64,000 nt of DNA from Trebonia sp963777905 (GTDB lineage: Bacteria; Actinomycetota; Actinomycetes; Streptosporangiales; Streptosporangiaceae). The notes below the pieces were generated by a model. It ran no database searches. It was not told where the DNA came from and was given only the letters and a program-made list of their open reading frames with translations. Positions 1 through 7,982 of the stretch are shown here, one piece after another. Location: positions 186,001 to 250,000 of the forward strand of contig CAVZSM010000017.1 of assembly GCA_963777905.1 (NCBI GenBank). Reading direction: 5' to 3'. The translations under genes and the position numbers were made by a program. Numbering within the stretch: position 1 is the first letter of the stretch; every line of letters begins with the position of its first letter.

Positions 1-2
1 TG

Positions 3-584
3 CTGTCTGAGCTTGGCGCCGTGCCCTCGTACTACCTGCGCTACTTCTACGCGCACGACGCCGCGGTCGGCGAGCAGCGGGAGCGGCCGACACGGGCGGC
101 GGAGGTGGCCGGCCTGGAGCGGGAGCTGCTGCGGATGTACGCCGACCCGGCGCTCGACCACAAACCGGAGCTGCTGTCGCACCGGGGCGGCGCGTTCTAC
201 TCGGAGGCCGCGGTCGCGCTGCTGTCGTCGCTGCTCGGCGACGGCCAGGACGTACAGGTGGTCAACCTGCGCAACAACGGCACGCTGCCGTTCCTCGACG
301 ACGACGCGGTGATCGAGGCGCCGGCCAGGATCGGCCGCGACGGCCCGGTTCCCGAGCCGGCCGCGCCGCTGGCGCCGCTGCTGCGCGGCCTCGTCGCGCA
401 CGTGTCGGCCTACGAGGAACTCGCGCTCGACGCCGCGCTGCGCGGCGGCAGGAACCGGGTGGCCGCTGCGCTGCTCGCGCACCCGCTGGTCGGGCAGTAC
501 ACGCTCGCCGAGGCGATGACGGAGCGGTTGCTCGCCGAGAACGCGCGATTCCTTTCCTGGGCCTTAGGTGTCTTCCTTGGCTGA
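3..584 (+). CDS. 6-phospho-beta-glucosidase (GH4), 3' part only
   Basis: This is the C-terminal part of a family 4 glycoside hydrolase. The reading frame is open from the window edge, so the start and the N-terminal NAD-binding domain lie upstream. GH4 6-phospho-beta-glucosidases use NAD and a divalent metal to cleave phosphorylated beta-glucosides in the cytoplasm. The visible part begins with a segment like LGAVPSYYLRYFY and ends with the helical GGRNRVAAALLAHPLVGQY stretch, both typical of the family. The next gene, a BadF-type sugar kinase, starts inside the end of this one (17 bp overlap), so the two are probably translationally coupled in a sugar or amino-sugar catabolic operon. Substrate specificity cannot be read from this fragment. 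Confidence 0.85.
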   Translation: MSELGAVPSYYLRYFYAHDAAVGEQRERPTRAAEVAGLERELLRMYADPALDHKPELLSHRGGAFYSEAAVALLSSLLGDGQDVQVVNLRNNGTLPFLDDDAVIEAPARIGRDGPVPEPAAPLAPLLRGLVAHVSAYEELALDAALRGGRNRVAAALLAHPLVGQYTLAEAMTERLLAENARFLSWALGVFLG

Positions 585-1662
585 TGCCCTATCCTCGCTG
601 CCCGCGGTGCTGGCTATCGACGGCGGGAACAGCAAGACCGACGTCGCGCTCGTCGCCGCGGACGGCTCGCTGCTTGCCTCGGTCCGCGGGCCTGGCACCA
701 ACCAGGAACACCACGGCGTCGATGGCGCCATGCGAATACTCGGCGAGATCGTCGCGGAAGCGGCCGCACAGGCGGGGGTCACTTCCGAGGGGCTGGTCGC
801 CAGGCATATCTCGAGCTGCCTGGCCGGCGCCGACCTGCCCGAGGAGGAGGAGCAGCTCGCGGCGGCGCTGCGGCGCCGGGGCTGGTCGCTCACCTCGGCC
901 GTGGCCAACGACACGTTCGCCGTGCTGCGCGCCGGGCTCACCCCGTCCCCAGGCCAGCCGGCCTGGGGCGTAGCGGTTACCTGCGGCGCCGGCATCAACT
1001 GCGCGGGCCTGGCCCCGGACGGGCGGACCACCCGGTTCCTCGCGCTCGGGCGGCTCACCGGCGACTGGGGCGGCGGCTGGTACCTCGGCCAGGAGGTCAT
1101 GTGGTGGGCGATGCGCGCCGAGGACGGGCGCGGCCCGGATACCTTGCTGCGCCCGGCCACAGCCGCGTACTTCGGCCTGCCGACGGTCCGCGACGTCGCC
1201 ATCGGCGTCCACCTGGGCCGCATCGCCAGAGCGGAATTGCTCGGCCTGACGACCGTCCTCTTCGAGACCGCCTCGGCGGGTGACACGGCAGCGCGGGACC
1301 TGCTCGAGCGGCTAGCCGAAGAGGTCACCGCCATGGCGGTCACCGCCATGCGGCGGCTCGGCCTGACCGGACCCGGTGCGCTGGGTACCCCGGTGGTCCT
1401 CGGCGGCGGCCTGCTCGCGGCGCGCCATCCGCTGCTCACCGCGGCGATCGAGCGGCGCCTCGCGGCCGCGGCGCCTGGCGCCGTGCCGCGGGTCACGGAC
1501 ATCCCGCCGGTGACCGGCGCCGCCCTGCTCGGCCTCGACTACCTGGGGGCGGCCCCGGACGCCGAGGCCGTCCGCGGCCTCCGTTACCCCGTTACCGGGC
1601 GAAGCAGCCGGCCAGGTGGTCGTTCACCAGGCCGCAGGCCTGCATCGTTGCGTACGCGGTGA
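568..1662 (+). CDS. BadF/BadG/BcrA-type ATPase, probable N-acetylglucosamine kinase
   Basis: A 364-residue member of the BadF/BadG/BcrA/BcrD ATPase family, in the ASKHA fold of sugar kinases. The phosphate-1 loop is AIDGGNSKTDVAL near residues 16-28. A second glycine-rich loop (VTCGAGINCAG) lies near residue 135, and GTPVVLGGGLLA near residue 275 fits the adenosine site. Relatives beside GH4 enzymes are annotated as N-acetylglucosamine kinases; the exact sugar is an inference. It starts at a GTG inside the GH4 gene. The last 20-odd residues are Arg/Gly/Pro-rich and lie over the 3' end of the convergent tag gene (71 bp overlap), so the tail may be a run-on beyond the usual family end. Confidence 0.8.
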   Translation: MSSLADALSSLPAVLAIDGGNSKTDVALVAADGSLLASVRGPGTNQEHHGVDGAMRILGEIVAEAAAQAGVTSEGLVARHISSCLAGADLPEEEEQLAAALRRRGWSLTSAVANDTFAVLRAGLTPSPGQPAWGVAVTCGAGINCAGLAPDGRTTRFLALGRLTGDWGGGWYLGQEVMWWAMRAEDGRGPDTLLRPATAAYFGLPTVRDVAIGVHLGRIARAELLGLTTVLFETASAGDTAARDLLERLAEEVTAMAVTAMRRLGLTGPGALGTPVVLGGGLLAARHPLLTAAIERRLAAAAPGAVPRVTDIPPVTGAALLGLDYLGAAPDAEAVRGLRYPVTGRSSRPGGRSPGRRPASLRTR

Positions 1663-2176
1663 CCGGCCCGGTGAAGACGAAGCCATGCTTGCGCAGCTCG
1701 CCGGACAGCGCCTTCGAGGCGGGGGTCTGCGACGGGAGGTCGGAAAGCGTGCGGGGCGCCGGGCGCGCCGGGTCCGCGTCGGCGTAGCTCCAGACCAGGT
1801 CGCTGAGCCCGGCCGGGAGCTCGAGCGCGGCCCTGGCGTTCGTGATCACGGCGCTGACCTTCGCCCGGTTCCTGACGATGCCCGCGTCGGACAGCAGGCG
1901 CTGCTCGTCGGCCGGCCCGAACGCGGCTACCGCCGCGATGTCGAAGCCCGCGAAGGCCCTGCGGAAGTTTTCCCGCTTCCGCAGGATCGTCAGCCACGAC
2001 AGCCCCGACTGGAAAGCCTCGAGGCTCAGCCGTTCGAAGATCACTTTGTCACCGCGGACCGGGCGCCCCCATTCGGTGTCGTGGTAGGCGACGTACTCCG
2101 GGGCGCTGAGCCCCCAGGGGCAGCGCAGCCTCCCGTCGGGGCCGGGAATCACCTCGCCGGCCGCGGGCTCAGTCAT
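1592..2176 (-). CDS. tag: DNA-3-methyladenine glycosylase I
   Basis: Base-excision repair enzyme of 194 residues that removes 3-methyladenine from alkylated DNA. The zinc-snap ligands of the E. coli enzyme are all present with the right spacing: Cys19 (RCPWG), His32 (YHDTEWG), His187 and Cys191 (DHLAGC). The helix with FERLSLEAFQSGLSW is the family signature. The ATG lies 8 bp inside the end of the upstream DivIVA-like gene, so the pair is probably one transcript. The 3' end overlaps the convergent kinase by 71 bp. Confidence 0.93.
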   Translation of the reverse strand: MTEPAAGEVIPGPDGRLRCPWGLSAPEYVAYHDTEWGRPVRGDKVIFERLSLEAFQSGLSWLTILRKRENFRRAFAGFDIAAVAAFGPADEQRLLSDAGIVRNRAKVSAVITNARAALELPAGLSDLVWSYADADPARPAPRTLSDLPSQTPASKALSGELRKHGFVFTGPVTAYATMQACGLVNDHLAGCFAR

Positions 2177-2831
2177 GGGACCGCTCCGGCGGCCCCACCT
2201 GACCGCGGTCCTCGCCGGGCGATGGCGGGGCTTCGGCCGCGAGCCCGGCCTCGGGCTCGGCGCTCTCCCCTGGCCAGGCCGGGAGGTCGGGGCGGGTCGC
2301 GTCGGCGGCCCAGCCCGGCTCCGCCGGGCGGGCGGACTCCCGTGACCAGGCCGTCTCCGCCGACCACGTGGTCCCGGCCGGGTGCGCGGTCTCCGGCTGA
2401 CGCTCCTCGGCCGCCTGGGGCGTCAGGGACGCCAGGGGCGCCGCGGCCGCCGGAGTCGTTCCCGGCTGCTGGACGGGCGTGACGCCCTCCGGCAGGGCAC
2501 GGCGCCGCGCGCCGACGTAGGGGCTGGTGAGCGGTGGCGGCGCTGGCTCCCTGGTCAGGTCGGTGACCAGTTGCTCAAGGGCGACGATCCGGATGTCACG
2601 TTCCCTGATCGACTCGGCGACCTGTGCCATCGCCTCGTCGGTGGCCTGCATGTTGTAGCCCCACGCGTTCGCCGGCGGCCGCAGCAGCGCGACGTCTGTC
2701 GCGGACGCGGGGCCCAGGTCGAGCGGGGCGTAGTCGGCACGCTCCGCCGGAAGTTCGCCGCCGCGCCCGGCGGCGACAAGTATCACGGCGATCAGGATGA
2801 CCAGACCCGCGATCAGCAATACGACTGACAC
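2169..2831 (-). CDS. DivIVA-like membrane protein
   Basis: A 220-residue protein with one N-terminal membrane helix (about residues 3-21, very rich in Val/Leu/Ile). A short conserved block follows near residues 45-80: VALLRPPANAWGYNMQ, then TDEAMAQVAESIRERD. The C-terminal half is low-complexity, rich in Pro, Ala and Glu. The short DivIVA-like block after a single transmembrane segment is widespread in actinobacteria and thought to relate to polar growth or cell shape; that role is inferred. It starts at a GTG and overlaps tag by 8 bp. Confidence 0.6.
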   Translation of the reverse strand: MSVVLLIAGLVILIAVILVAAGRGGELPAERADYAPLDLGPASATDVALLRPPANAWGYNMQATDEAMAQVAESIRERDIRIVALEQLVTDLTREPAPPPLTSPYVGARRRALPEGVTPVQQPGTTPAAAAPLASLTPQAAEERQPETAHPAGTTWSAETAWSRESARPAEPGWAADATRPDLPAWPGESAEPEAGLAAEAPPSPGEDRGQVGPPERSHD

Positions 2832-2907
2832 ATATGAATCGTGCCACGCCCGGACCAGTGCACAAGCACGCCGAGCCCCGGTTTCTGCGCATCAGCACGT
2901 GCCCGGG

Positions 2908-2978
2908 GACTTAGGAGCAGATCGTTACACTTTTCTTGCTGTTATCCCCGGTTTTGCGTAATTTTCTGCTCCTAAGTC
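2908..2978. terminator. long inverted repeat downstream of the LOG-family gene
   Basis: Perfect 14-bp arms lie at 2908-2921 and 2965-2978, separated by 43 bases that are AT-rich for this genome. It sits about 50 bp downstream of the stop codon of the LOG-family gene on the minus strand and upstream of the DivIVA-like gene. The likely role is a transcription terminator for the former. There is no clear T-run. Confidence 0.45.
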
Positions 2979-3024
2979 GCGATCGTCTCGCGATGCGGGA
3001 TGGGATTGGCGCGCTGGCGGAGGG

Positions 3025-3783
3025 TTAGAACTCGAGGTCCGTGTGGGCTTCCTTGATGATCTTGACGACCTCTTCAGGGTCGTCGACGACGCGCAGCAGC
3101 GCCAGCTCGCTGGCGCCGATGAAGCCCCTGCCGAGCATGGTGTTCTTCAGGAAGTCGAGCAGCGGCGCCCAGTAGTCGCTGCCGACCAGGACGATCGGGA
3201 ACATGGTGATCTTCCCGGTGGCGACCAGCGTGAGCGCCTCGAACAGCTCGTCCATCGTGCCGAACCCGCCGGGCAGCACGACGAACGCCTGGGAGTACTT
3301 GACGAAGATGGTCTTCCTGACGAAGAAGTAACGGAACTCCACGCCTACGTTCACGTAGTCGTTGAGGCCGCTCTCCAGCGGCAGTTCGATGCCGAGGCCG
3401 ACCGAGACCCCGCCGGCCTCCGCGGCGCCCTTGTTGGCGGCTTCCATGATCCCCGGGCCGCCCCCGGTGATCACCGTGTAGCCGGCCCGGACCAGCCCTG
3501 CCGATATCTCCTCGGCCAGCTTGTACTCGGGGGACTCCCGCTGGGAGCGCGCTGAGCCGAAGACCGACACCGCGATGCCGAGCTCGGCCAGCAGGCCGAA
3601 ACCCTCCACGAACTCCGCCTGGATGCGCAACACCCGCCACGGGTCGGTGTGCACCCAGTCCGACGGCCCGCGCCGGTCGAGCAGGCGCTGATCGGTCGTG
3701 GTCGCGGGTATCTGCTTATCGCGCAACGTCACCGGTCCCTGGCGGCGGACCCGGCGGTGCGGCTGTGAATTACTTACGGTCAT
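3025..3783 (-). CDS. TIGR00730/LOG family Rossmann-fold protein
   Basis: A 252-residue member of the LOG (lysine decarboxylase-like) family. Biochemically studied members are cytokinin riboside 5'-monophosphate or AMP/purine nucleotide phosphoribohydrolases. The two diagnostic motifs are present: GGGPGIMEAANKGA near residue 105 and PGGFGTMDELFEALT near residue 175. The roughly 60-residue N-terminal part before FGSARS is charged and typical of the actinobacterial longer form. The ATG at 3783 follows a short AT-richer leader. Downstream of dapD on the same strand, but separated by 89 bp, so co-transcription is possible. The in vivo substrate is not known from sequence. Confidence 0.85.
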   Translation of the reverse strand: MTVSNSQPHRRVRRQGPVTLRDKQIPATTTDQRLLDRRGPSDWVHTDPWRVLRIQAEFVEGFGLLAELGIAVSVFGSARSQRESPEYKLAEEISAGLVRAGYTVITGGGPGIMEAANKGAAEAGGVSVGLGIELPLESGLNDYVNVGVEFRYFFVRKTIFVKYSQAFVVLPGGFGTMDELFEALTLVATGKITMFPIVLVGSDYWAPLLDFLKNTMLGRGFIGASELALLRVVDDPEEVVKIIKEAHTDLEF

Positions 3784-3872
3784 GACATATCAACGGTAGC
3801 CACTAGCGGTGAGTGCTCTGGTGCGAAACACGCGGTATGTCCGGCAAACCGCGGGCGAACTCCGCGTCCGCC

Positions 3873-4709
3873 TTACCCGTCTGCGCCGTGGTCCCGCAGG
3901 ATGGCGTTGAGCTCGGTCTTGTCGTGCCGCTCGCCCGCGGTGAGCCGCTTCAGGATGAGCACGGCGGGCATCCCGAACTCCCCGCCGGGGAACTTGCGGA
4001 ACCGCGTCCCGTTCACCGCCACCGACCAGGCGGGCACCTCGCCGCGCAGCAGCTCCTCGCCGGTGTTCACGTCGATCACGTGCGTCGACTTCGTGATGTT
4101 GGTGCCCGACCCGAGCACCGCCCCGGTCCGGACCCTGGCCCCCTCGGCCACGATCGACCGCGAGCCGATCATGCACTCGTCCTCGATGACGACCGGGACG
4201 GCGTTCGGCGGCTCGAGCACGCCGCCGATCCCCACCCCGCCGGACAGGTGCACGTTCTTCCCGATCTGCGCGCCGGAGCCGACCGTCGCCCAGGTGTCCA
4301 CCATCGTGCCGGAGTCCACGTACGCGCCGATGTTCACGAACGAGGGCATCAGCACGGCGCCAGGGGCGATGTACGAGCCCCAGCGGGCGATCGCGCCCGG
4401 CACGACCCGCACGCCGTCGAGCCGCGTCTTCAGCGGCATCCGGTCGTGGTGCCGGAAGTCGCCGACCTGTGACTGCGTCATCGGCAGCAGCCGGAACGCC
4501 AGCAGGATCGCGTGTTTCGCGCGCTCGTCGACGACGACCTCACCGGTCGCCGGGTCCACGAACGCCACCCTGGCGTTCCCCGCGTCGATCTCGTCCACGG
4601 CCGCCACGACCTCGGCGCGCGCGGCGGTGTCCTCCGGGCTCAGCCCGGAGCGCCGCTCCCACAGGTCGTCAATGACCGCAGGCAGCGGTGATTTCATGGA
4701 CTGGCTCAT
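3873..4709 (-). CDS. dapD: 2,3,4,5-tetrahydropyridine-2,6-dicarboxylate N-succinyltransferase
   Basis: DapD transfers succinyl from succinyl-CoA to tetrahydrodipicolinate in the succinylase branch of lysine and meso-diaminopimelate synthesis. I start it at the ATG at 4709 (MSQSMKSPLP), giving 278 residues, the normal length. The frame stays open to 4829, but that extension runs into the divergent gene and has no family similarity. The left-handed beta-helix hexapeptide repeats are visible from about residue 105 on (PGAVLMPSFVNIGAYVDSGT). dapC, the next step of the pathway, lies 1.4 kb away on the other strand. Confidence 0.93.
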   Translation of the reverse strand: MSQSMKSPLPAVIDDLWERRSGLSPEDTAARAEVVAAVDEIDAGNARVAFVDPATGEVVVDERAKHAILLAFRLLPMTQSQVGDFRHHDRMPLKTRLDGVRVVPGAIARWGSYIAPGAVLMPSFVNIGAYVDSGTMVDTWATVGSGAQIGKNVHLSGGVGIGGVLEPPNAVPVVIEDECMIGSRSIVAEGARVRTGAVLGSGTNITKSTHVIDVNTGEELLRGEVPAWSVAVNGTRFRKFPGGEFGMPAVLILKRLTAGERHDKTELNAILRDHGADG

Positions 4710-4762
4710 GGCGAGCGAGCCTACCGCCAGCGAAAGCGGCCACGGGCAGGTACCGTCGCAGT

Positions 4763-5686
4763 GTGACCACGAGGTCCCCGAGACGCGCCGTGCCGAAGGC
4801 TTACCGCCGGCGTTCGTGGCGCCGCCCACTGACGGTACTCACCGTGATCGCGGTGTTGCTTGCCGTCGGCGGGTACGCGGCCTACAAGGCTTACCAGCAC
4901 TACGTCGTGCAGCTGCTCACCGTGCCCGGCTGCCAGGCCGGAACGGGGAACAACGCGATACCGCTCGACTTCGGTCAGGCCGCGGACGCGGCGACCATCG
5001 CCGGCGTCGCCGTCCGCCAGGGCCTGCCGCGGCAGGCGCTGGCCATCGCCTACGCCACGGCGCTCCAGGAGGCCAAGCTGGAGAACCCGAGCAACGGCGA
5101 CCTCGACTCGGTCGGCATCTTCCAGCAGCGCCCGTCGGAAGGCTGGGGCAGCGCCACCCAGCTCCAGGACCCCGCCTACGCGGCGACCGCGTTCTTCAAC
5201 GCCCTCGTCAAGGTGCCCAACTACACCACGCTCCCGGTCTACCAGGCCGCCCAGGACGTCCAGCGCAGCGCCGACGGGTACGCGTACGAGCAGTACGCGC
5301 AGACCGGCGCCGCGCTCGGGGCCTACTTCACCGCGACGCCGCACGCGGTCACCTGCTGGTACAACCCGGCCACGCAGGCGTCCGATCTCGGGGTAAGCGC
5401 CAAGCTGGACCTGAAGGCGGCCGGCAGCGGCCTGACCGACGCGTTCGGCCAGCCGGGAGCCGGCCAGTCGGTGCGGGCGATCAGCACCGCCCGCACCGGG
5501 GCGTCCGGCACGTTCAAAGTCGCGGCGGGCAGCGGCTGGGCGGTGGCAAACTGGCTCGTCGCCAATGCCGGCGACTACGGAATCACCCAGGTGCGCTACT
5601 CCGGGTACCAGTGGACGGCCGGGCTGACGGAAACCAGCTGGCAGTCCGACTCCACCGCCGGGGCCGGGAGTATTGTCGCCAGCTAA
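4763..5686 (+). CDS. membrane-anchored lysozyme/transglycosylase-like protein
   Basis: A 307-residue protein. A basic N-terminus is followed by one transmembrane helix (about residues 22-41), so the rest is extracytoplasmic. The conserved core runs from GLPRQALAIAYATALQEAKL through DSVGIFQQRPSEGWG to YNPATQ and resembles the lysozyme-like fold seen in many actinobacterial cell-wall proteins; the Glu in ALQEAKL is the candidate catalytic acid. Many relatives are annotated only as hypothetical. I chose the GTG at 4763 (GGGCAGG upstream); an ATG at 4688 would overlap the divergent dapD start. It shares a 53-bp intergenic region with dapD. Confidence 0.65.
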   Translation: MTTRSPRRAVPKAYRRRSWRRPLTVLTVIAVLLAVGGYAAYKAYQHYVVQLLTVPGCQAGTGNNAIPLDFGQAADAATIAGVAVRQGLPRQALAIAYATALQEAKLENPSNGDLDSVGIFQQRPSEGWGSATQLQDPAYAATAFFNALVKVPNYTTLPVYQAAQDVQRSADGYAYEQYAQTGAALGAYFTATPHAVTCWYNPATQASDLGVSAKLDLKAAGSGLTDAFGQPGAGQSVRAISTARTGASGTFKVAAGSGWAVANWLVANAGDYGITQVRYSGYQWTAGLTETSWQSDSTAGAGSIVAS

Positions 5687-5774
5687 CGGGGCAAACCACC
5701 ATACTGTGAGGTAGCGACGCTGGCCGGCGGTCCCGGCCAGCGGACCGAGTAAGGAAAGTTGAAGAGGAGCTTAC

Positions 5775-6101
5775 GTGACCTACGTCATCGCGCTGCCGTG
5801 CGTCGATCTTCTTGACAAGGCGTGCATCGAAGAGTGCCCGGTGGACTGCATCTACGAGGGCGAGCGCATGCTCTACATCCACCCGGACGAGTGCGTGGAC
5901 TGTGGCGCCTGCGAGCCTGTCTGCCCCGTTGAGGCGATCTACTACGAGGACGACGTGCCTGAGCAGTGGAAGGACTACTACAAGGTTAACGTCGACTTCT
6001 TCGAGGAACTTGGCTCCCCTGGCGGTGCGTCCAAGACCGGCAAGATCGGGAAGGATCACCCGCTGGTCGCGGCGCTGCCGCCGCAGGCCACCGAAGAGTG
6101 A
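5775..6101 (+). CDS. fdxA: ferredoxin, 7Fe type
   Basis: A 108-residue cytoplasmic ferredoxin. The cysteine pattern fits one [3Fe-4S] and one [4Fe-4S] cluster: Cys9, Cys17, Cys21 near the N-terminus, then ECVDCGACEPVCPVEA. The end (about residues 60-108) is the usual actinobacterial extension containing YYKVNVDFFEELGSPGGASK. The GTG start follows GAAGAGGAGC. Its stop overlaps the dapC start by 4 bp (GTGA), a pairing common in actinobacteria, so the two are translationally coupled. Confidence 0.95.
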   Translation: MTYVIALPCVDLLDKACIEECPVDCIYEGERMLYIHPDECVDCGACEPVCPVEAIYYEDDVPEQWKDYYKVNVDFFEELGSPGGASKTGKIGKDHPLVAALPPQATEE

Positions 6102-7201
6102 CCCTCGCCGCACGACTCCCTGAGTACCCCTGGGACGAGCTGGCGCCGCTGCGGGAAAAGGCCCGCGCGTTCCCTGGGGGCGCGGTTGACCTGTCGATCG
6201 GGACGCCGGTCGACCCGGTGCCGCCCCTCATCCAGGACGCGCTCGCGGCGGCGGCCAACGCGCCCGGCTACCCGCTGACCGCGGGGACTGCCGAGCTTCG
6301 CTCGGCTGCCGCCGGGTGGCTCGAGCGCTGTCACGACGTGCGGGTGGACCCGGCATCGGTGCTCCCGGTGATCGGGACAAAAGAGTTCATCGCCTGGCTC
6401 CCCGTGATGCTGGGGCTCGGTCCCGATGACACGGTGATCTACCCGGCCCTGGCGTACCCGACGTACGACATCGGCGCGCGCCTCGCCGGCGCCCGGTCCG
6501 TGCCCAGCGACGTGCTCGACGGCGGGCCCGGCGCGGCGCGCCTGCGGTGGGTCAACTCGCCGTCGAACCCGACCGGCCGGGTGCTGTCGGCCGCCAGGCT
6601 GCGGGACGCCGTGCGGTGGGCGCGCGACCGCGGCTGCGTGCTCGCGTCCGACGAGTGCTACCTGGAGCTCGGCTGGTCCGTCGACCCCGTTACCGTGCTG
6701 CACCCGTCGGTCCGCGGCGAGTCGCTCGACGGGGTGCTCGCCGTGTTCTCGCTGTCCAAGCGGTCGAACCTGGCCGGCTACCGGGCGGGCTTCGTCACCG
6801 GTGACCCGGCCCTGATCTCGCAGCTGCTGCTGGTGCGGCGGCAGGCGGGGATGATCGTGCCAGGCCCCGTGCAGGCCGCGATGACCGCGGCGTTGTCCGA
6901 CGACGCGCACGCCGCGGAGCAAAAGGCCAGGTACGGCGCGCGCCGGGAGATCCTGGCCGCCGGGCTGACCGCCGCCGGATTCCGCATCGACCACTCCGAG
7001 GCCGGGCTGTACCTGTGGGCGGCCCGCCAGGGGCTTGACTGCTGGGCGGCCTGCGAGCTGCTCGCCGCCGAGTGCGGCGTCCTCGTCGGGCCGGGCTCGA
7101 TGTACGGGGCCGCGGGCACCGGCCACATCCGGGTCGCGCTGACCGCGACCGACGAGCGGGTCGCCGCCGCCGGCCAGCGGCTGCACGCCCTGGCTAGCTG
7201 A
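6098..7201 (+). CDS. dapC: succinyldiaminopimelate transaminase
   Basis: A 367-residue class I/II aminotransferase. It is assigned to DapC, which converts N-succinyl-2-amino-6-oxopimelate to N-succinyl-L,L-diaminopimelate. The PLP lysine is in FSLSKRSNLAGYRAGF near residue 220, the NPTGR motif in VNSPSNPTGRVL near residue 155 and the substrate Arg region in GHIRVALTA. Linkage to fdxA and proximity to dapD support this over other aminotransferases. It starts at a GTG that overlaps the ferredoxin stop. Confidence 0.9.
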   Translation: MTLAARLPEYPWDELAPLREKARAFPGGAVDLSIGTPVDPVPPLIQDALAAAANAPGYPLTAGTAELRSAAAGWLERCHDVRVDPASVLPVIGTKEFIAWLPVMLGLGPDDTVIYPALAYPTYDIGARLAGARSVPSDVLDGGPGAARLRWVNSPSNPTGRVLSAARLRDAVRWARDRGCVLASDECYLELGWSVDPVTVLHPSVRGESLDGVLAVFSLSKRSNLAGYRAGFVTGDPALISQLLLVRRQAGMIVPGPVQAAMTAALSDDAHAAEQKARYGARREILAAGLTAAGFRIDHSEAGLYLWAARQGLDCWAACELLAAECGVLVGPGSMYGAAGTGHIRVALTATDERVAAAGQRLHALAS

Positions 7202-7226
7202 CACCGGCAGGAACAGGAAGAAGCAC

Positions 7227-7979
7227 ATGGAAGCGCTCAAAGATCGCGTCGCCATCGTCACCGGCGCCAGCCGAGGCATTGGCCTGGGAATCGCCGCGGA
7301 ACTCGTCCGGCAGGGCGCCCGGGTCTGCATCACGGCACGCGGCCAGGAAGCGCTCGACGCGGCCGTGGCGGAGCTTGGCGGACCTGACGTGGCCATCGCG
7401 GTGCCCGGCAAGTGCGATGACGCCGACCACCAGGCGGAAGCCGTCGCCAGGACCATGGAGGCGTTCGGCAGCCTGGACATGCTGGTCAACAACACCGGCA
7501 TCAACCCCGTCTACGGCCCGATCGCCGACGTCGATCCGGTGGCCGCCGCCAAGATCCTCGCGGTCAACGTGCTCGCCCCGCTTGCCTGGACGCGGCGGGC
7601 GCGGGACGCCTGGATGGGTGAGCATGGCGGCTCGATCGTGAACGTCTCCTCTGTCGCCGGCTTTCGGCCCAGCCCGGGGATCGGCATGTACGGGGTCAGC
7701 AAGGCGGCCCTGATCCGGCTGACGACTGAGCTCGCCGTCGAACTCGGCCCGCGCATCCGGGTGAACGCGGTGGCGCCTGCCATCGTGAAGACGAAGTTCG
7801 CCACGGTGCTGTATGAGGGCCGCGAGGAGCAGGTGGCGGCCGCCTATCCGCTCAGGCGCCTCGGGGTGCCCGAGGACATCGCGGGCGCGGTGGCGTTCCT
7901 GCTGTCTGACCAGGCGAGCTGGATCACCGGCCAGACCCTGGTGCTCGACGGCGGAGTGACACTGACCGGCGGCGTGTAA
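7227..7979 (+). CDS. SDR family oxidoreductase
   Basis: A 250-residue classical short-chain dehydrogenase/reductase. The cofactor motif TGASRGIG is at residues 12-19, NNTG near residue 90, the catalytic Ser in VNVSSVAG and the YGVSK Tyr-Lys pair near residue 155. The end (WITGQTLVLDGGVTLTGG) is typical of FabG-like enzymes. CITARG at the end of beta-2 suggests NADP preference. The substrate is unknown. An RBS-like AGGAAG stretch precedes the ATG. The next gene begins 3 bp after the stop, so both are probably in one operon. Confidence 0.88.
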   Translation: MEALKDRVAIVTGASRGIGLGIAAELVRQGARVCITARGQEALDAAVAELGGPDVAIAVPGKCDDADHQAEAVARTMEAFGSLDMLVNNTGINPVYGPIADVDPVAAAKILAVNVLAPLAWTRRARDAWMGEHGGSIVNVSSVAGFRPSPGIGMYGVSKAALIRLTTELAVELGPRIRVNAVAPAIVKTKFATVLYEGREEQVAAAYPLRRLGVPEDIAGAVAFLLSDQASWITGQTLVLDGGVTLTGGV

Positions 7980-7982
7980 ATC

